Assembly (NCBI RefSeq): GCF_000331305.1
Contig: NZ_KB217482.1
Span: 145,851 to 209,850 of the forward strand
Length of the DNA stretch: 64,000 bases
Source: Calothrix sp. PCC 7103
GTDB taxonomy: Bacteria; Cyanobacteriota; Cyanobacteriia; Cyanobacteriales; Nostocaceae
Reading direction: 5' to 3'
A model generated the notes under the pieces. That model was not told where the DNA came from. It did no database searches and was given only the letters and a program-made list of their open reading frames with translations. The position numbers were made by a program, and so were the translations under genes. Positions within the stretch are counted from its first letter, which is position 1. Every line of letters begins with the position of its first letter. This document shows positions 10,472-20,000 of the stretch, piece by piece.

Positions 10472-12064
10472 TTAAAATTGAATATTAGTCGGATGTAAAT
10501 AGATAACAGCATTTCCTAGCTCTTTTGGCTCTAACTTGTGTAGTCCACCTCCGTATACACGGCCGGAAGAAATTAGAGCTTCGCTATCAATATGATTAAG
10601 AATTAGCCATATTTCTTTAAGTAGCGAGGGTTGATGTAGAAGCGCTTCTTTTAAAATAGGTTTTGGATATAGCATTAGGTAAACGTTGGAAACAATGGCG
10701 TTAGAGTGATTGAAGATAAATCGGAAAGGTTTACCTCGACTAGTGTCAACACGTCCCATGTATGTACAAAGGTACGGCACCGGAGAACGATTTTCTTGTG
10801 AGTACCAAAGGTTACGATGTTTACATAAATAGCGGGAGCTAATACCGTTATCTACACCTGTTTGAAGATATTTGTAGAGTGGGGGATAATTGGTTTGTAC
10901 TTCAGATAAGGGTAAATTACAATCTAGTAAAAATAGCTGTTGTTTTAATAGGGGATTACCTATATTATCTGCTGGGATTTCATCTACTGTTAAATATCTT
11001 GGGCTTGGTAGAATTGGTTTTAAAAATTTAGTAGGTATTTGGTGGGTATCTATTTGTTCAGGTGTTAGTATAAAAAAATCGTTTGCTCCTGTTGCTATTC
11101 CGCGTTTTACGGTAAATAATTCTTTAAGTTGAAATTGCTTTAAATCGGAGTTATTGTACTGTGGGATGTAATGCTGTGCGGGATTATTGAGATTCTTCGC
11201 TACGCTCAGAATGACATTTTTGGATTTTGCAATAATTGTTGTCCATTTGGGAGTTTTTTGTAGTATTTCGGATGAAACAAGTGTTCTCTGTTGAGGTGCC
11301 TTCAAGCTACCACCATAAGTAAATTCGATTGTATGATTAGAGGGTGGTAAAGCTTTCTTGAACCAAACAACTGCACTTGATACGAGTGCATCATCAAATT
11401 GTACGTCACTTGGGCAGAAACGATGGACGCGCAATAATGTGGTACTATTTAGTAAATATTTTTTAATTTGCTCTCCATAATTTACGTCCATAAACCCGCT
11501 AGGAATTAACCAACCAGCAATTCCTTCTTCAGCTATCCATTTTGATGCAATGCATAAGAAGTGACAGTATAAAGAAGCTAACTGACTAAGCTTTACCCCT
11601 GCTAAATAAAAACTTTGGTTTTGTAAACGAATTTTATCACTACGACTTAAATGATGATGACGCACGTAAGGAGGGTTACATATAAGTAAGTTAGCTTTTT
11701 CATCTTCACTTAAAGGAGGTGTTGCTTGAGTAAAGTCACAAATATTTAATTGTAGGGATGTATTACGCCAAAGTGAAATAGCTTCTAAAGCATAGTAAGG
11801 GTCAATTTCATATCCTGTTACTGTTTCTATTTGCGATGATGAAAAAACTTGTAGCAGTGCTGAATAAAATGAACCAGTGCCAAAGGCAGGGTCAAGAAAG
11901 CGGATTTTTTGGTTAGCTGGAATTAAACTTTTAGCGTATTCTAAAATCTCGGTTGCTAAGTTTGTTGGCGTCGCAAACTGACCAAGCTTGTTACGGTCAA
12001 GTTGGGTTTTGGCGCCATCAAGTCGTGTTTGTAGTAGTAATCTTGCTGTTTCAAATGTTGTCAT
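10472..12064 (-). CDS. Eco57I-like N6-adenine DNA methyltransferase of a type II R-M system
   Basis: A 530-residue gamma-type methylase. Motif X/entry FATP is near residue 30, the SAM-binding motif DPAFGTGSF near 60, and the catalytic motif NPPY near 130. The C-terminal half carries the expected target-recognition region. The start lies 5 bp after the stop of the XamI-like endonuclease, so the two form one operon and are a natural cognate pair. XamI is known to recognise GTCGAC, so this enzyme probably methylates the adenine in that site; that is inference. A dispersed repeat has been absorbed into the reading frame at 11189-11217. Because the endonuclease next door is frameshifted, the methylase may now act as an orphan. 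Confidence 0.82.
   Translation of the reverse strand: MTTFETARLLLQTRLDGAKTQLDRNKLGQFATPTNLATEILEYAKSLIPANQKIRFLDPAFGTGSFYSALLQVFSSSQIETVTGYEIDPYYALEAISLWRNTSLQLNICDFTQATPPLSEDEKANLLICNPPYVRHHHLSRSDKIRLQNQSFYLAGVKLSQLASLYCHFLCIASKWIAEEGIAGWLIPSGFMDVNYGEQIKKYLLNSTTLLRVHRFCPSDVQFDDALVSSAVVWFKKALPPSNHTIEFTYGGSLKAPQQRTLVSSEILQKTPKWTTIIAKSKNVILSVAKNLNNPAQHYIPQYNNSDLKQFQLKELFTVKRGIATGANDFFILTPEQIDTHQIPTKFLKPILPSPRYLTVDEIPADNIGNPLLKQQLFLLDCNLPLSEVQTNYPPLYKYLQTGVDNGISSRYLCKHRNLWYSQENRSPVPYLCTYMGRVDTSRGKPFRFIFNHSNAIVSNVYLMLYPKPILKEALLHQPSLLKEIWLILNHIDSEALISSGRVYGGGLHKLEPKELGNAVIYLHPTNIQF
11189..11217. repeat. Small dispersed repeat inside the methylase gene
   Basis: The near-palindromic sequence around TTCTTCGCTACGCTCAGAA is a very common short repeat in cyanobacteria and some other bacteria. 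Here it lies in frame within the methylase and is translated as VILSVAKNL, a peptide recurring in unrelated bacterial proteins for the same reason. It sits in the presumed target-recognition region and leaves the frame open. Confidence 0.7.
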
Positions 12065-12069
12065 AGCGT

Positions 12070-13033
12070 TTATAACCCAAATAATTCCAAGTAATCAATT
12101 CGATGCTCCCACAGCCAATCTATTCCTTCTGCTGCTTCGTATCCTAAGTAACCACTGTCGAAGTAGCCGCAGAGAAATAAAATAAATCTTATATTATCGC
12201 TGTAAGTATTCTTTAATTGTCCTGCTTTAACAGCTTCTTCTTTACGTCGTTTGTTAGGGTTCGTAAAATCTCCGGCTGACTTTGCTTCAATTAGCAAAGG
12301 TAAGTCTTGAATAGAAGATTGCAGCGGCTTAATTACGGCATCTATAGGAATGTTGACTTGTTTACTGCCAGTCTGTAAGTTTACAGGAATATTAAGTCTA
12401 AATGTAAACGTTCCCGGTTGCATAGTATCAAATCGCAATCCAGGACGTATTGGGGCGTAAGAATAACCACGATTTTCTAACCACTGCCGGATTAAAGCAA
12501 GTTGTCTTTGCTCTTGAGCGTTGCGAATAATCGGGTCTGCAACGGCGCCGCAAAGTCGGTCTGCTACAATTGTTGCTGCTCTATAAATTTGGGCTTCGGT
12601 CGGCGCCACTCCTGTATCGAGCCAAGAAAATATATCTTTATCAATCAAACGTGCTAAAACTTGGCTAACTTTTTGTAGTTCTGTATCTACCAACGCACTT
12701 TCCATTTTTGGTGGAATACGCTGCCTTTCCTCCATATTTTTTACGAGGTTGGGTAAAACACCAGCTAATCCAATGAGACGGTCACGGGCAATTGGTGGCG
12801 CCGTTGCCATTCTGAGTATAGGTAATACAGATAGGATGCTGTCGTAAGGTAGCGGCTGTAATATTAGTTAAATTAGTCGTCCAAGTTAGCGCTGACTCAA
12901 CTTGTTGCGTTGTTGTGACACGAGTTTGACGGTACGCCACTGGCGCAAACTGCATAAACCAAGTGTTATATAGGTCAACTGATAGGGCAATATCCTGCTT
13001 CCATAAATGTGGTTTGTCAGCATTAACGGGCAC
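12070..13033 (-). pseudogene. XamI-family type II restriction endonuclease, broken by a 1-bp frameshift
   Basis: Two overlapping frames encode one protein. The first (13033 to 12782) starts MPVNADKPHLWKQDIALSVD and runs to LRQHP. The second (ending at 12070) continues SVLPILRMATAPPIARDRL. Removing one A just after the CAT CCT codons, near 12830, would join them as LRQHPSVLPILRMATAPP, the usual run in this family. The joined product would be about 320 residues, normal for XamI-type enzymes. The family cuts GTCGAC. As written, the enzyme should be inactive, while its partner methylase remains intact. A sequencing error cannot be excluded, because the break does not lie in a long homopolymer but is only a single base. 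Confidence 0.78.
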
Positions 13034-13091
13034 TACTAAACTTCCTTTAGGTGATAGGGGTTGTATAAATTAAGGTTTTTCTGTTGTTGAT

Positions 13092-13775
13092 TTACTGTAA
13101 ATACTTGGCTTTCATAGTTTGCATTGTTTTTTCTTGTCCTGCCATGAGCCTTTGTACTCGTAGTTGTTTAGCTTGCTGTAGGTAAGAGTTCTGTGTGCGT
13201 TGAGGCAGGTTTTCCCAGTTACGAACCATGACATCAACTAAAATTTCGTAGGGTATACCTGATGACGCGCGGAATTGCTGCAATTTAGCAACTGCTTCAC
13301 CAGAAAGCCGCATTGCTACTTTCTTGAATTCTGTATCTTGTAGGTAAGATTCTTGATAGGTATATTCTTGAAGACTAGATTCTGGAAAACTAGATTCTTG
13401 GTTGGTTGAATCTTTTGTTGATTTGGTAGTTTCTTGGGTTTGAGGATTTTGTACATCTGGAATTATAGTATCTAACTTACTAGCTTCTATAAAACTAGTT
13501 TCTTGATTAGCAGATTCTTGTTTTTGAGATTCTGCTATATGTTTACCAGATTCTTGTGGCGCGATAATTGCAGTATCGTTACTAGTTTCGAGGATTGTTT
13601 CTAATGTAGATGATTCTGGTTTAGTAGATTCTTGTTTTATAGTTTCTAGATTTGTGATTTCTTCTAAATTAGTATCTAGATCTAAAGCTTGCACAGTAGG
13701 CGTTTCAGTTTTTTTACTGACAGGCGCCTGTATACGTATAGGTCCAGTGGGCAACTTCTTTTTAGGTGTTGTCAT
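13092..13775 (-). CDS. Putative partition DNA-binding protein with disordered QES-repeat N-terminus
   Basis: A 227-residue protein encoded 12 bp downstream of parA. Residues about 20-155 are low-complexity, built from Gln-Glu-Ser/Thr units (QESTKPES, QESANQETS, QESSFPESS and similar). Residues about 160-227 form a basic helical domain (EFKKVAMRLSGEAVAKLQQF onward) that resembles ribbon-helix-helix/CopG-type proteins. Position and architecture fit the ParB-equivalent of a type Ib-like partition pair, in which a small RHH protein binds the centromere. The DNA encoding the repeats contains many copies of a GATTCTTG-like octamer, so the gene itself might carry binding sites. The partner role is inferred from synteny; the RHH fold is a visual judgement. 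Confidence 0.55.
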   Translation of the reverse strand: MTTPKKKLPTGPIRIQAPVSKKTETPTVQALDLDTNLEEITNLETIKQESTKPESSTLETILETSNDTAIIAPQESGKHIAESQKQESANQETSFIEASKLDTIIPDVQNPQTQETTKSTKDSTNQESSFPESSLQEYTYQESYLQDTEFKKVAMRLSGEAVAKLQQFRASSGIPYEILVDVMVRNWENLPQRTQNSYLQQAKQLRVQRLMAGQEKTMQTMKAKYLQ

Positions 13776-13787
13776 AATTTATCTCTG

Positions 13788-14612
13788 TTATTTTTTTAAT
13801 TCTGACTTCCGACTTTTTCTTATTGCGTCAACAGCTTCTATATAAGGTTGTGCTAAAGACTTCTCTCCAGCTTCCAGCAGTGACCACCCAGCATGGTTTG
13901 TTTGCTGAACTACTGTACTTTGACGAACGGAACTAAATATATGGACTTCTGGAAGTGCTTCTTTGAGTGCTGTTATTGCTGCTTTAGAAATACGGGTTTG
14001 ATTGGCGCCTGCCCAAGCGTCTCTGGTAGGTATAATTCCTAAAAGACGCGGCACCTGAAAGTCAAGTTCTTCGAGTTCTTGAACTAAAACTGAAGTACTA
14101 ACTGCGCCAGTGACTCCTTTGGGGGTACATTCGGTAGGAATAACCAAAAAGTCAGCGGCGAGAATTGCGTTATATGTAAGGATACCTTTCGAGGGTGGAG
14201 CATCGATGACGATAAAGTCGTACTCGGAAAGGATAGGTTTCAACGCACGCTTGAGAAAACGCTCGCGTCCTGGTTCCATTGCAATTGCATCGGCTGCCCT
14301 CGATAAACTATAGTCACTGGGTGCAAGTAGTAGGCGCCCTTTGCGGTCTTCGTTGGTCGGGAGTAAAATAATTTCCTTAATTTGTACGCGGTCGGTGTCA
14401 GGTAAAATAGTCTCCGCGATGGTAGCAGATTCGGAAAGGTCGTTTATACCAAGCCATTGACTCAAGTTTCCTTGCGGATCGAAATCGACAGCTAGAGTTT
14501 TACCTTTATCTGAAAGCATCGTGGCGATGTTTAAGACGGTGGTGGTTTTGCCAGAACCTCCGCTTAGACAAGAAATAGCGATAACAGTTGCTAGTTTAGA
14601 TGATTCTTCCAT
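13788..14612 (-). CDS. parA: ParA-family partition ATPase
   Basis: A 274-residue MinD/ParA ATPase. The P-loop reads SGGSGKTTT near residue 20, the switch I aspartate region DFDPQGNLSQWLG near 43-55, and Walker B FIVIDAPPSKG near 130-140. It lacks the N-terminal HTH of type Ia ParA proteins, so it belongs to the short class. The signature lysine of the deviant Walker A (KGGxGKT) is replaced by Ser, which is unusual because that lysine contacts nucleotide across the dimer. It heads the minus-strand operon with the QES-repeat protein. Its presence is the best single sign that this DNA is, or came from, a plasmid. Confidence 0.88.
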   Translation of the reverse strand: MEESSKLATVIAISCLSGGSGKTTTVLNIATMLSDKGKTLAVDFDPQGNLSQWLGINDLSESATIAETILPDTDRVQIKEIILLPTNEDRKGRLLLAPSDYSLSRAADAIAMEPGRERFLKRALKPILSEYDFIVIDAPPSKGILTYNAILAADFLVIPTECTPKGVTGAVSTSVLVQELEELDFQVPRLLGIIPTRDAWAGANQTRISKAAITALKEALPEVHIFSSVRQSTVVQQTNHAGWSLLEAGEKSLAQPYIEAVDAIRKSRKSELKK

Positions 14613-15007
14613 CTAGTTAGGTAGATTATATAAAGTAGAAAACAAGATTCTTGAAAAGAAGAATAGCATATAATGTTGCATAGTCAACATAAGGAGGGGA
14701 AAATATAGGTAATTAGTGGTCTGTGTCATTAATTTTGAGGAGTTGTGTAACAGGAATCCAGTGATATATATTTTTTTTACCACAGAGACGCAGAGTACAC
14801 AGAGAGTAAGAGGATTGAACCACAAAGACACAAAGAACACAAAGTAAAGAAGAAAGAAAAGAGAACACACCAAAACTATTGACACAGACCATTAGTTTAA
14901 TGCGGGAATCTAAATATCCTGTATACCAAGGAGTCAGTGAGGAAAACCAGTTTTGATGTTTTTGTTTTGAAAGTGGTAAAGTCAAATAAATGTGGAGGTG
15001 GTAAGTT
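14613..15007. promoter_or_regulatory. Divergent spacer: parA and Uma2 promoters plus a dispersed repeat
   Basis: 395 bp between parA (minus) and the Uma2 gene (plus). It contains a purine-rich dispersed repeat at about 14779-14850 (see separate entry). A good ribosome-binding site GGAGGTGG precedes the ATG at 15008. No convincing operator was identified. Confidence 0.4.
14779..14850. repeat. Dispersed CACAGAGACGCAGAG-type repeat
   Basis: Two diverged tandem halves, one around CACAGAGACGCAGAG and the other around CACAAAGACACAAAG, each followed by related AAGAACACAAAG-like sequence. This purine-rich repeat is scattered in many cyanobacterial genomes, normally in intergenic DNA. Confidence 0.6.
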
Positions 15008-15664
15008 ATGACCCAAGCCCAAACACAAACCGAAACAAAATTATACACGTTCGATGAGTTTATCGAATGGTATCCGGAGAACTCGGAAGTCCGGTACGAA
15101 TTATATGATGGAGTAATTGTTGAGATGCCTAAACCTAGGGGAAAGCATTCAAAGTTAACAGGCTCTCTTGGTGGAAAATTACTTAAAGTCATTGATAAAA
15201 TGGGTAAAACCAATATTTGGTTTATTCCCAGAGAATCAATCGTTAGGCCTTTTCGCGACAAGTCTGGGTACGAACCGGATATCATTGTTTTGGATGAAGA
15301 CACTATCGGTGCTGAGACACGTTGGGAAAGTGAGTCAGTTATTGAAAAAGCTACTTCAGTCAAATTGATAGTAGAAGTTGTGAGTACTAATTGGCAGGAT
15401 GATTACCACGACAAACGTCGCGATTATGAAATTATGGGTATTCCAGAATTTTGGATTGTAGATTATGCTGCCTGGGGAGGGCGTGAATTTATTGGCTATC
15501 CCAAGCAACCTACTGTCTTTGTATATGAGCTAGTTGACGGGGAATACGTAAAAACAACGTTCAGGGAAAATAAGGTAATTGTCTCCCCCACATTCCCTGG
15601 TTTTAATATGACCGCACAACAGGTTTTTGATTTAGCTTTGAAACCTGGAACTGCCGAAGCATAA
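15008..15664 (+). CDS. Uma2 family protein (PD-(D/E)XK-like)
   Basis: A 218-residue DUF820/Uma2 protein with a strong GGAGGTGG ribosome-binding site. Family hallmarks are visible: RYELYDGVIVEM near residue 40, EPDIIV near 95, LIVEVVSTNWQDDYHDKR near 120-140 with the conserved E and K of a PD-(D/E)XK nuclease-like core, and IPEFWIVD near 148. Uma2 proteins are hugely amplified in cyanobacteria and are often linked to mobile DNA, but no biochemical role has been demonstrated. It is tail-to-tail with a second Uma2 gene, 9 bp away. Confidence 0.82.
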   Translation: MTQAQTQTETKLYTFDEFIEWYPENSEVRYELYDGVIVEMPKPRGKHSKLTGSLGGKLLKVIDKMGKTNIWFIPRESIVRPFRDKSGYEPDIIVLDEDTIGAETRWESESVIEKATSVKLIVEVVSTNWQDDYHDKRRDYEIMGIPEFWIVDYAAWGGREFIGYPKQPTVFVYELVDGEYVKTTFRENKVIVSPTFPGFNMTAQQVFDLALKPGTAEA

Positions 15665-15673
15665 AGTTAGCAA

Positions 15674-16315
15674 TTATTGCAAAGCTGATGTTAAAGAACT
15701 GCGTAATTCACGAATGGCGACACCTGTACCACGCGCGCTCGCTGCGTCTAAGCATTGAGTTATGAGAGTTTGCAAATCTACATTAGGGAAGTAACGACTG
15801 GTTGGTTGTAGCTGGTATTTATTTTGCTGCAAGCTGTAAATTAATAATTGATTACGTTTGAATAGCCAAACTTCTGGGACACAATACGGTGCATAGTCAT
15901 CGACATCGGTATACGAAGTAACATCAATTTCGATTGCTAAATCTGGTGATGGGTCGGTTTTCCAATCCAACCTGTCGCGTCCGACCACTGCTTGCCAATT
16001 GTCTATATAAAAACAATAATCTGGTTCAATGCCACTTTCAGAGGGCAGTTCCATTGTAATGGGAGTAAATGCTTCGTAGTTGCGGCTCTGGGTATCAAGT
16101 AAAACTTTTACAACATCTGCCAAAATATTTGCTTCTCGTCCGTGTTTTGGCAGTGGTGACATTAATAAAATTTCTCCAGAGCGGTACTTAATGCGTGGAA
16201 TGGAAGAATCGCCTCGGCTATCACAGAGGGTACGATATAGTTGCCAAGAACCAGGCACTCGCACCAACATTCCGGAAGGTAGCTGAATTTTTTCAGTTGA
16301 AATTAAGGCGTACAT
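15674..16315 (-). CDS. Uma2 family protein, divergent copy
   Basis: A 213-residue second Uma2 protein, only about fold-level similar to its neighbour. It shows EPDYCFYI near residue 107, SPDLAIEIDVT near 133 and VPEVWLF near 160. The lysine expected after the IEIDVTS strand is not evident (DVDDYAPYC instead), so nuclease activity is doubtful, although this variant form is common in the family. It converges on the other Uma2 gene. Confidence 0.78.
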   Translation of the reverse strand: MYALISTEKIQLPSGMLVRVPGSWQLYRTLCDSRGDSSIPRIKYRSGEILLMSPLPKHGREANILADVVKVLLDTQSRNYEAFTPITMELPSESGIEPDYCFYIDNWQAVVGRDRLDWKTDPSPDLAIEIDVTSYTDVDDYAPYCVPEVWLFKRNQLLIYSLQQNKYQLQPTSRYFPNVDLQTLITQCLDAASARGTGVAIRELRSSLTSALQ

Positions 16316-16379
16316 AGTTTTGGTGGGGCAATTCTTTGATTGTAGCTCTCATGGTTCAATATTAATTGGGCAGATAAAT

Positions 16380-16706
16380 TTATTTAGGTTTACGTGACTT
16401 CTTTATCTCTCGTTCTACTACACTTTGCCAACTACAACGACCTTTGGCGCCTGGTATGGGTTGAAGTTGTTCGCGACAGTAGTATAGTATGAGATGCTTG
16501 GCGCCGAATAATCCTGAAAAATTCTTGAAATACACTGAATAATAACCGTATTGCCTTGAGTATCCGTCAATTACTCCAGTTTGTCCACTCATATCTCGAA
16601 GGTTGTAGGCATCGTATCCGGTAACGATAACCTTGGCGCCGTTACTCAGAATGGAAAAATCTAATTCAAGCTGGGTTAAGTTGGGGTGCGTTTTTTTAAT
16701 TGACAT
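16380..16706 (-). CDS. Small hypothetical protein, possible SH3/KOW-like fold
   Basis: A 108-residue protein with a beta-rich central part: GAKVIVTGYDAYNLRDMSGQ followed by TGVIDGYSRQYGYYSVYF. This resembles the strand pattern of KOW/SH3-like domains. It ends in a basic tail (EIKKSRKPK). I know of no function. It is carried alone on the minus strand downstream of the large lipid operon. Confidence 0.55.
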   Translation of the reverse strand: MSIKKTHPNLTQLELDFSILSNGAKVIVTGYDAYNLRDMSGQTGVIDGYSRQYGYYSVYFKNFSGLFGAKHLILYYCREQLQPIPGAKGRCSWQSVVEREIKKSRKPK

Positions 16707-17066
16707 GGTGATTGCGTAAAAACTTCACCCCATGCAATTAATAACGCTATTTTAAATACTTACATTTCAATATAGTTTAATTTATTACACGTTTACATGA
16801 TTCCATACTTAAGAACTTGTTCTATGCTAGGTGACAATTATAAGTTGGTGCGATCAGGCTACGGCTCAATAGAGTCAAAATTTATTTTTTGGTAGTTTAT
16901 TCTGCGCTTTCACTACTATTAAAGACGCGAGGAACATCGCGTCTCTACAAAGATTTTATTATGGTTATGCTACCGGACATGATATAATATCGCTCTTCCT
17001 TCTGCTCTCTGTCCTCTGCCTTTTATTCGTGCCATTTGGCTATAAGGCTAAGGAGATTTTGTAAAT
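16707..17066. other. Intergenic spacer with a dispersed palindromic repeat
   Basis: 360 bp after the 3' end of the PfaC-like gene. At about 16923-16950 lies a GACGCGA...TCGCGTC hairpin followed by TCTACAAAG, a copy of the same small dispersed repeat found in the PfaA linker at 41069-41093. A pyrimidine-rich CTCTGTCCTCTGCC tract follows at about 17000-17022, another common cyanobacterial filler. Either may help end transcription of the lipid operon. Confidence 0.5.
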
Positions 17067-20000
17067 CTAAAGTCGTGATTCTTGCAAACAAATGGCTATA
17101 TCTTTAACTTCATAAATTCTTAAATTTGGTTTCCACAAACTAGCATCACCGACTATAATAACTTTGTCCTGTGTTTCATCTATTTTAGTTAGATGAATTT
17201 CCAAGCACATGTTAGTTTCACTATGAGGAATTTGACCACGGTATTTCCAAATAGTTTTATGGTCTGTTAAGGATGTAAATTGTGGCGATTTTAGATGTTT
17301 GCCTAAACCGAGTTCTAATGCATATGCTTGCATCGCCTGGATAATTGATTCTATACCTAAAGAACCTGGCATTACAGGGTCTAGGTAAAAATGGCATTTA
17401 AAGAACCAATCAGTTAATTTAACTTTTTTAGTTGCGTAAATATAACCGTAGTTATACTTTCCTCCACCTGGGATAATCATAACTTCATTCAGTAAATCTA
17501 GTTGGTTATTTGCTAAACGATAATAAGGTTTATCAAAATGATTATGGTAATATTTACTACGGCTATCTATAGCTTTTAAATCAATTTTGATTTCGGGTAG
17601 CTGCTTGATATTCTCATGCTTGTACCAAGGTTGAATATATCTACCCCTATCTAGCCCTATCTGATTTTCTAAAGCTGTAGCGCTAAAATGACCAAAGGTC
17701 GCATCTCCTTGATAAAATACTTCCCCATCACAAGACATTTGAAAATCAAAGCTTTGAATAATTGAACCTTGAACGCTTGCTGAAGATAATAGTTGTGATG
17801 TGTTGGTAATAGTTTTTCCTCGAATATCTATATCTTTGATGAGATGACCTTTCCCATCTAAGTTACGAAAGAATAAGCTCTTATTTGGATACTGTAAAGT
17901 ACTACCTAAGTAAGCTGAAAGGAAACCACAAGGTTGTAGAGCCATCTCCATTAAAATTGAGTAAGGTACATTTGGAGATGAATTTTGGCGATAGTACCAG
18001 GGTTCTAAAGGAGTATCATATTCTGTGATTATTGTTGACCCTTTGGTAAGTTGACGGCGTTGGCCTCGCACTTCTAAAACTCTATGCACCAAATTTAGAT
18101 GGGTATTAGGCATTCGCGAGGTTTTAATGTTTCCTTGTCCGTAAATTTCATATTCCTTACCAAAACACTTAGAAATATCACCTATACAAAACTCACGGAT
18201 ATGTTCTTCATTCAATAAAGCTGTTTTTTCATGATTTGTTTTAGGGAAGTTAAGAGAAATTTTTTGGTTAGAAGTCGAGTGAAACTGGGTAGGATTATTT
18301 TCTGATAATTGCAACCCTAAATCTTGAAAATAAACAATAACTTTATCATTCAAAATTATTTCAACATTACATTTCGCATAAGGTTTAGGCGCCACGCCAA
18401 TTTCGGTTACCTCCATCCGATAAATTAACTTGGCTGTCATTGGGGTAACTTGTCCCCGGCAACGCACTACCTGACGCAAGCCTGGAATTGGTTGAAAACG
18501 TGCATCGGTAGTACAAGTCTGTAAGCCTAAATATAAGAGATAAAGTTGTAACAGTTGACCACAACCTTCAGCCATCAAAGAACCAGCCATTACTTGGTCG
18601 TTTTTGAAGTGGCAAGGAAAATACCAGTCTTCCGGCTCAAGGTCTTTCTCTGCAATAATTAAACCTAATCCCCAGGCGCCTCCTGTTGGGTCAACTGAAG
18701 GAACACGGTCGAGCATTAAAATATTTTTGGGAGGCAGATGTAAGGAAGGATTTAAGCCATCTTGTCTATAATGTTCACCAAAACAAGCTGTAACATTTCC
18801 TTGTGTTAAAGATAATAAATCGGTAATATCAAAGCTGGTTTTTTGACAGATAAGTAATGGCTCAAAGTACTGTTTTTTCACTTGTTTTTTTGCAGCAATT
18901 TCTTTTTCAGAGAAAAGAACACCTCTCCCTTGTTCTAATTGCTCATCCGAGAAGAAGCCAGCACAACCCCCATCCATTTTCAAAACCATCTTATCGCCAA
19001 CAAAACATTCGTAGCTAAAAAAGAAGAGTAAATTATCTCCACTTTTCACAAAAGAATTAATTTTGATATCGTATCTAAGGGTTTCTCCTTCCTTTGGCAA
19101 ATCATCGAGAAACGTTAAGGTACAATCAAGAAGACGATAAACTAGGCGCCCTTTATTTTCAAAGTCAATTCCTAAATAACTAATTAGCAATAAATCACAT
19201 TGCCCAGATTCTACGGCGACTGCCCAAGGAATTTGTCTATCAACTGAGTACCAAGCATTCTTAGGAATATCATATTCAGTTGTCATCGAACATGATTTAA
19301 AAATATCTTTTTTTGCATCTAATTTTGTGACTCTACTAACTAACAAGTAAGGTGGCATTGGTAGCCTTACTCTTCGGGAGTATGAATCAATAATTTTATA
19401 TTCCTCACCAAATACATTAGATATTTTACCTTCAGCAAACTCTAGTAAATCAGCTTGATTCCAAATACATTGTTTAGATTCTACTGGAGCAGATTGAGAT
19501 TCGACGATAGAATGCTGGGAGTTAGCTATCTGTAATTGAAATATCTTAATATTTTGTTGCATAGTAGTTTGAGAGAGTTTATGTTGAAAAAAAAGTTTAT
19601 TTTCTGCTGTTAAGATACTTGGCATAATTCTATTGCCACCTAAAGTAATTTTTTTGATAAGCGATTTCTTTACTTTTAGATTTTCTGCGCTAGGAGAATA
19701 GAGTGGGGATAAGTCTACAGTTATACCATGACTGACTAATTTCGCTAGGACTCTGACTATATTGATGTGGTCATTTACTCCTGGGACATTAATGGGCATG
19801 GCAACATATTCTTTACCTTTTAAATTTTCTCGAAGCCATCGAGAACAGCTATTTTTTGCCCCTAACTCGATAAATATTCTGGCGCCGTCTTCATAAACGC
19901 GATTACATATTTTAGGGAAGTCAACTGTTTGACACACAAGTCTGGCAGCATTGTTTGCAAGAGTATCGATATCAAGAGAGATAGGAGTTCCATCAATTCC

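Noticed and set aside
13320..13640. CRISPR-like short repeats
   Set aside because: The repeated octamers have irregular spacing, lie in frame in a protein with QES repeats, and lack equal-length spacers or cas genes.
14713..15363. 216-aa minus-strand ORF
   Set aside because: Antisense to the Uma2 gene at 15008, which has a strong ribosome-binding site and clear family motifs. The remaining part covers a dispersed repeat.
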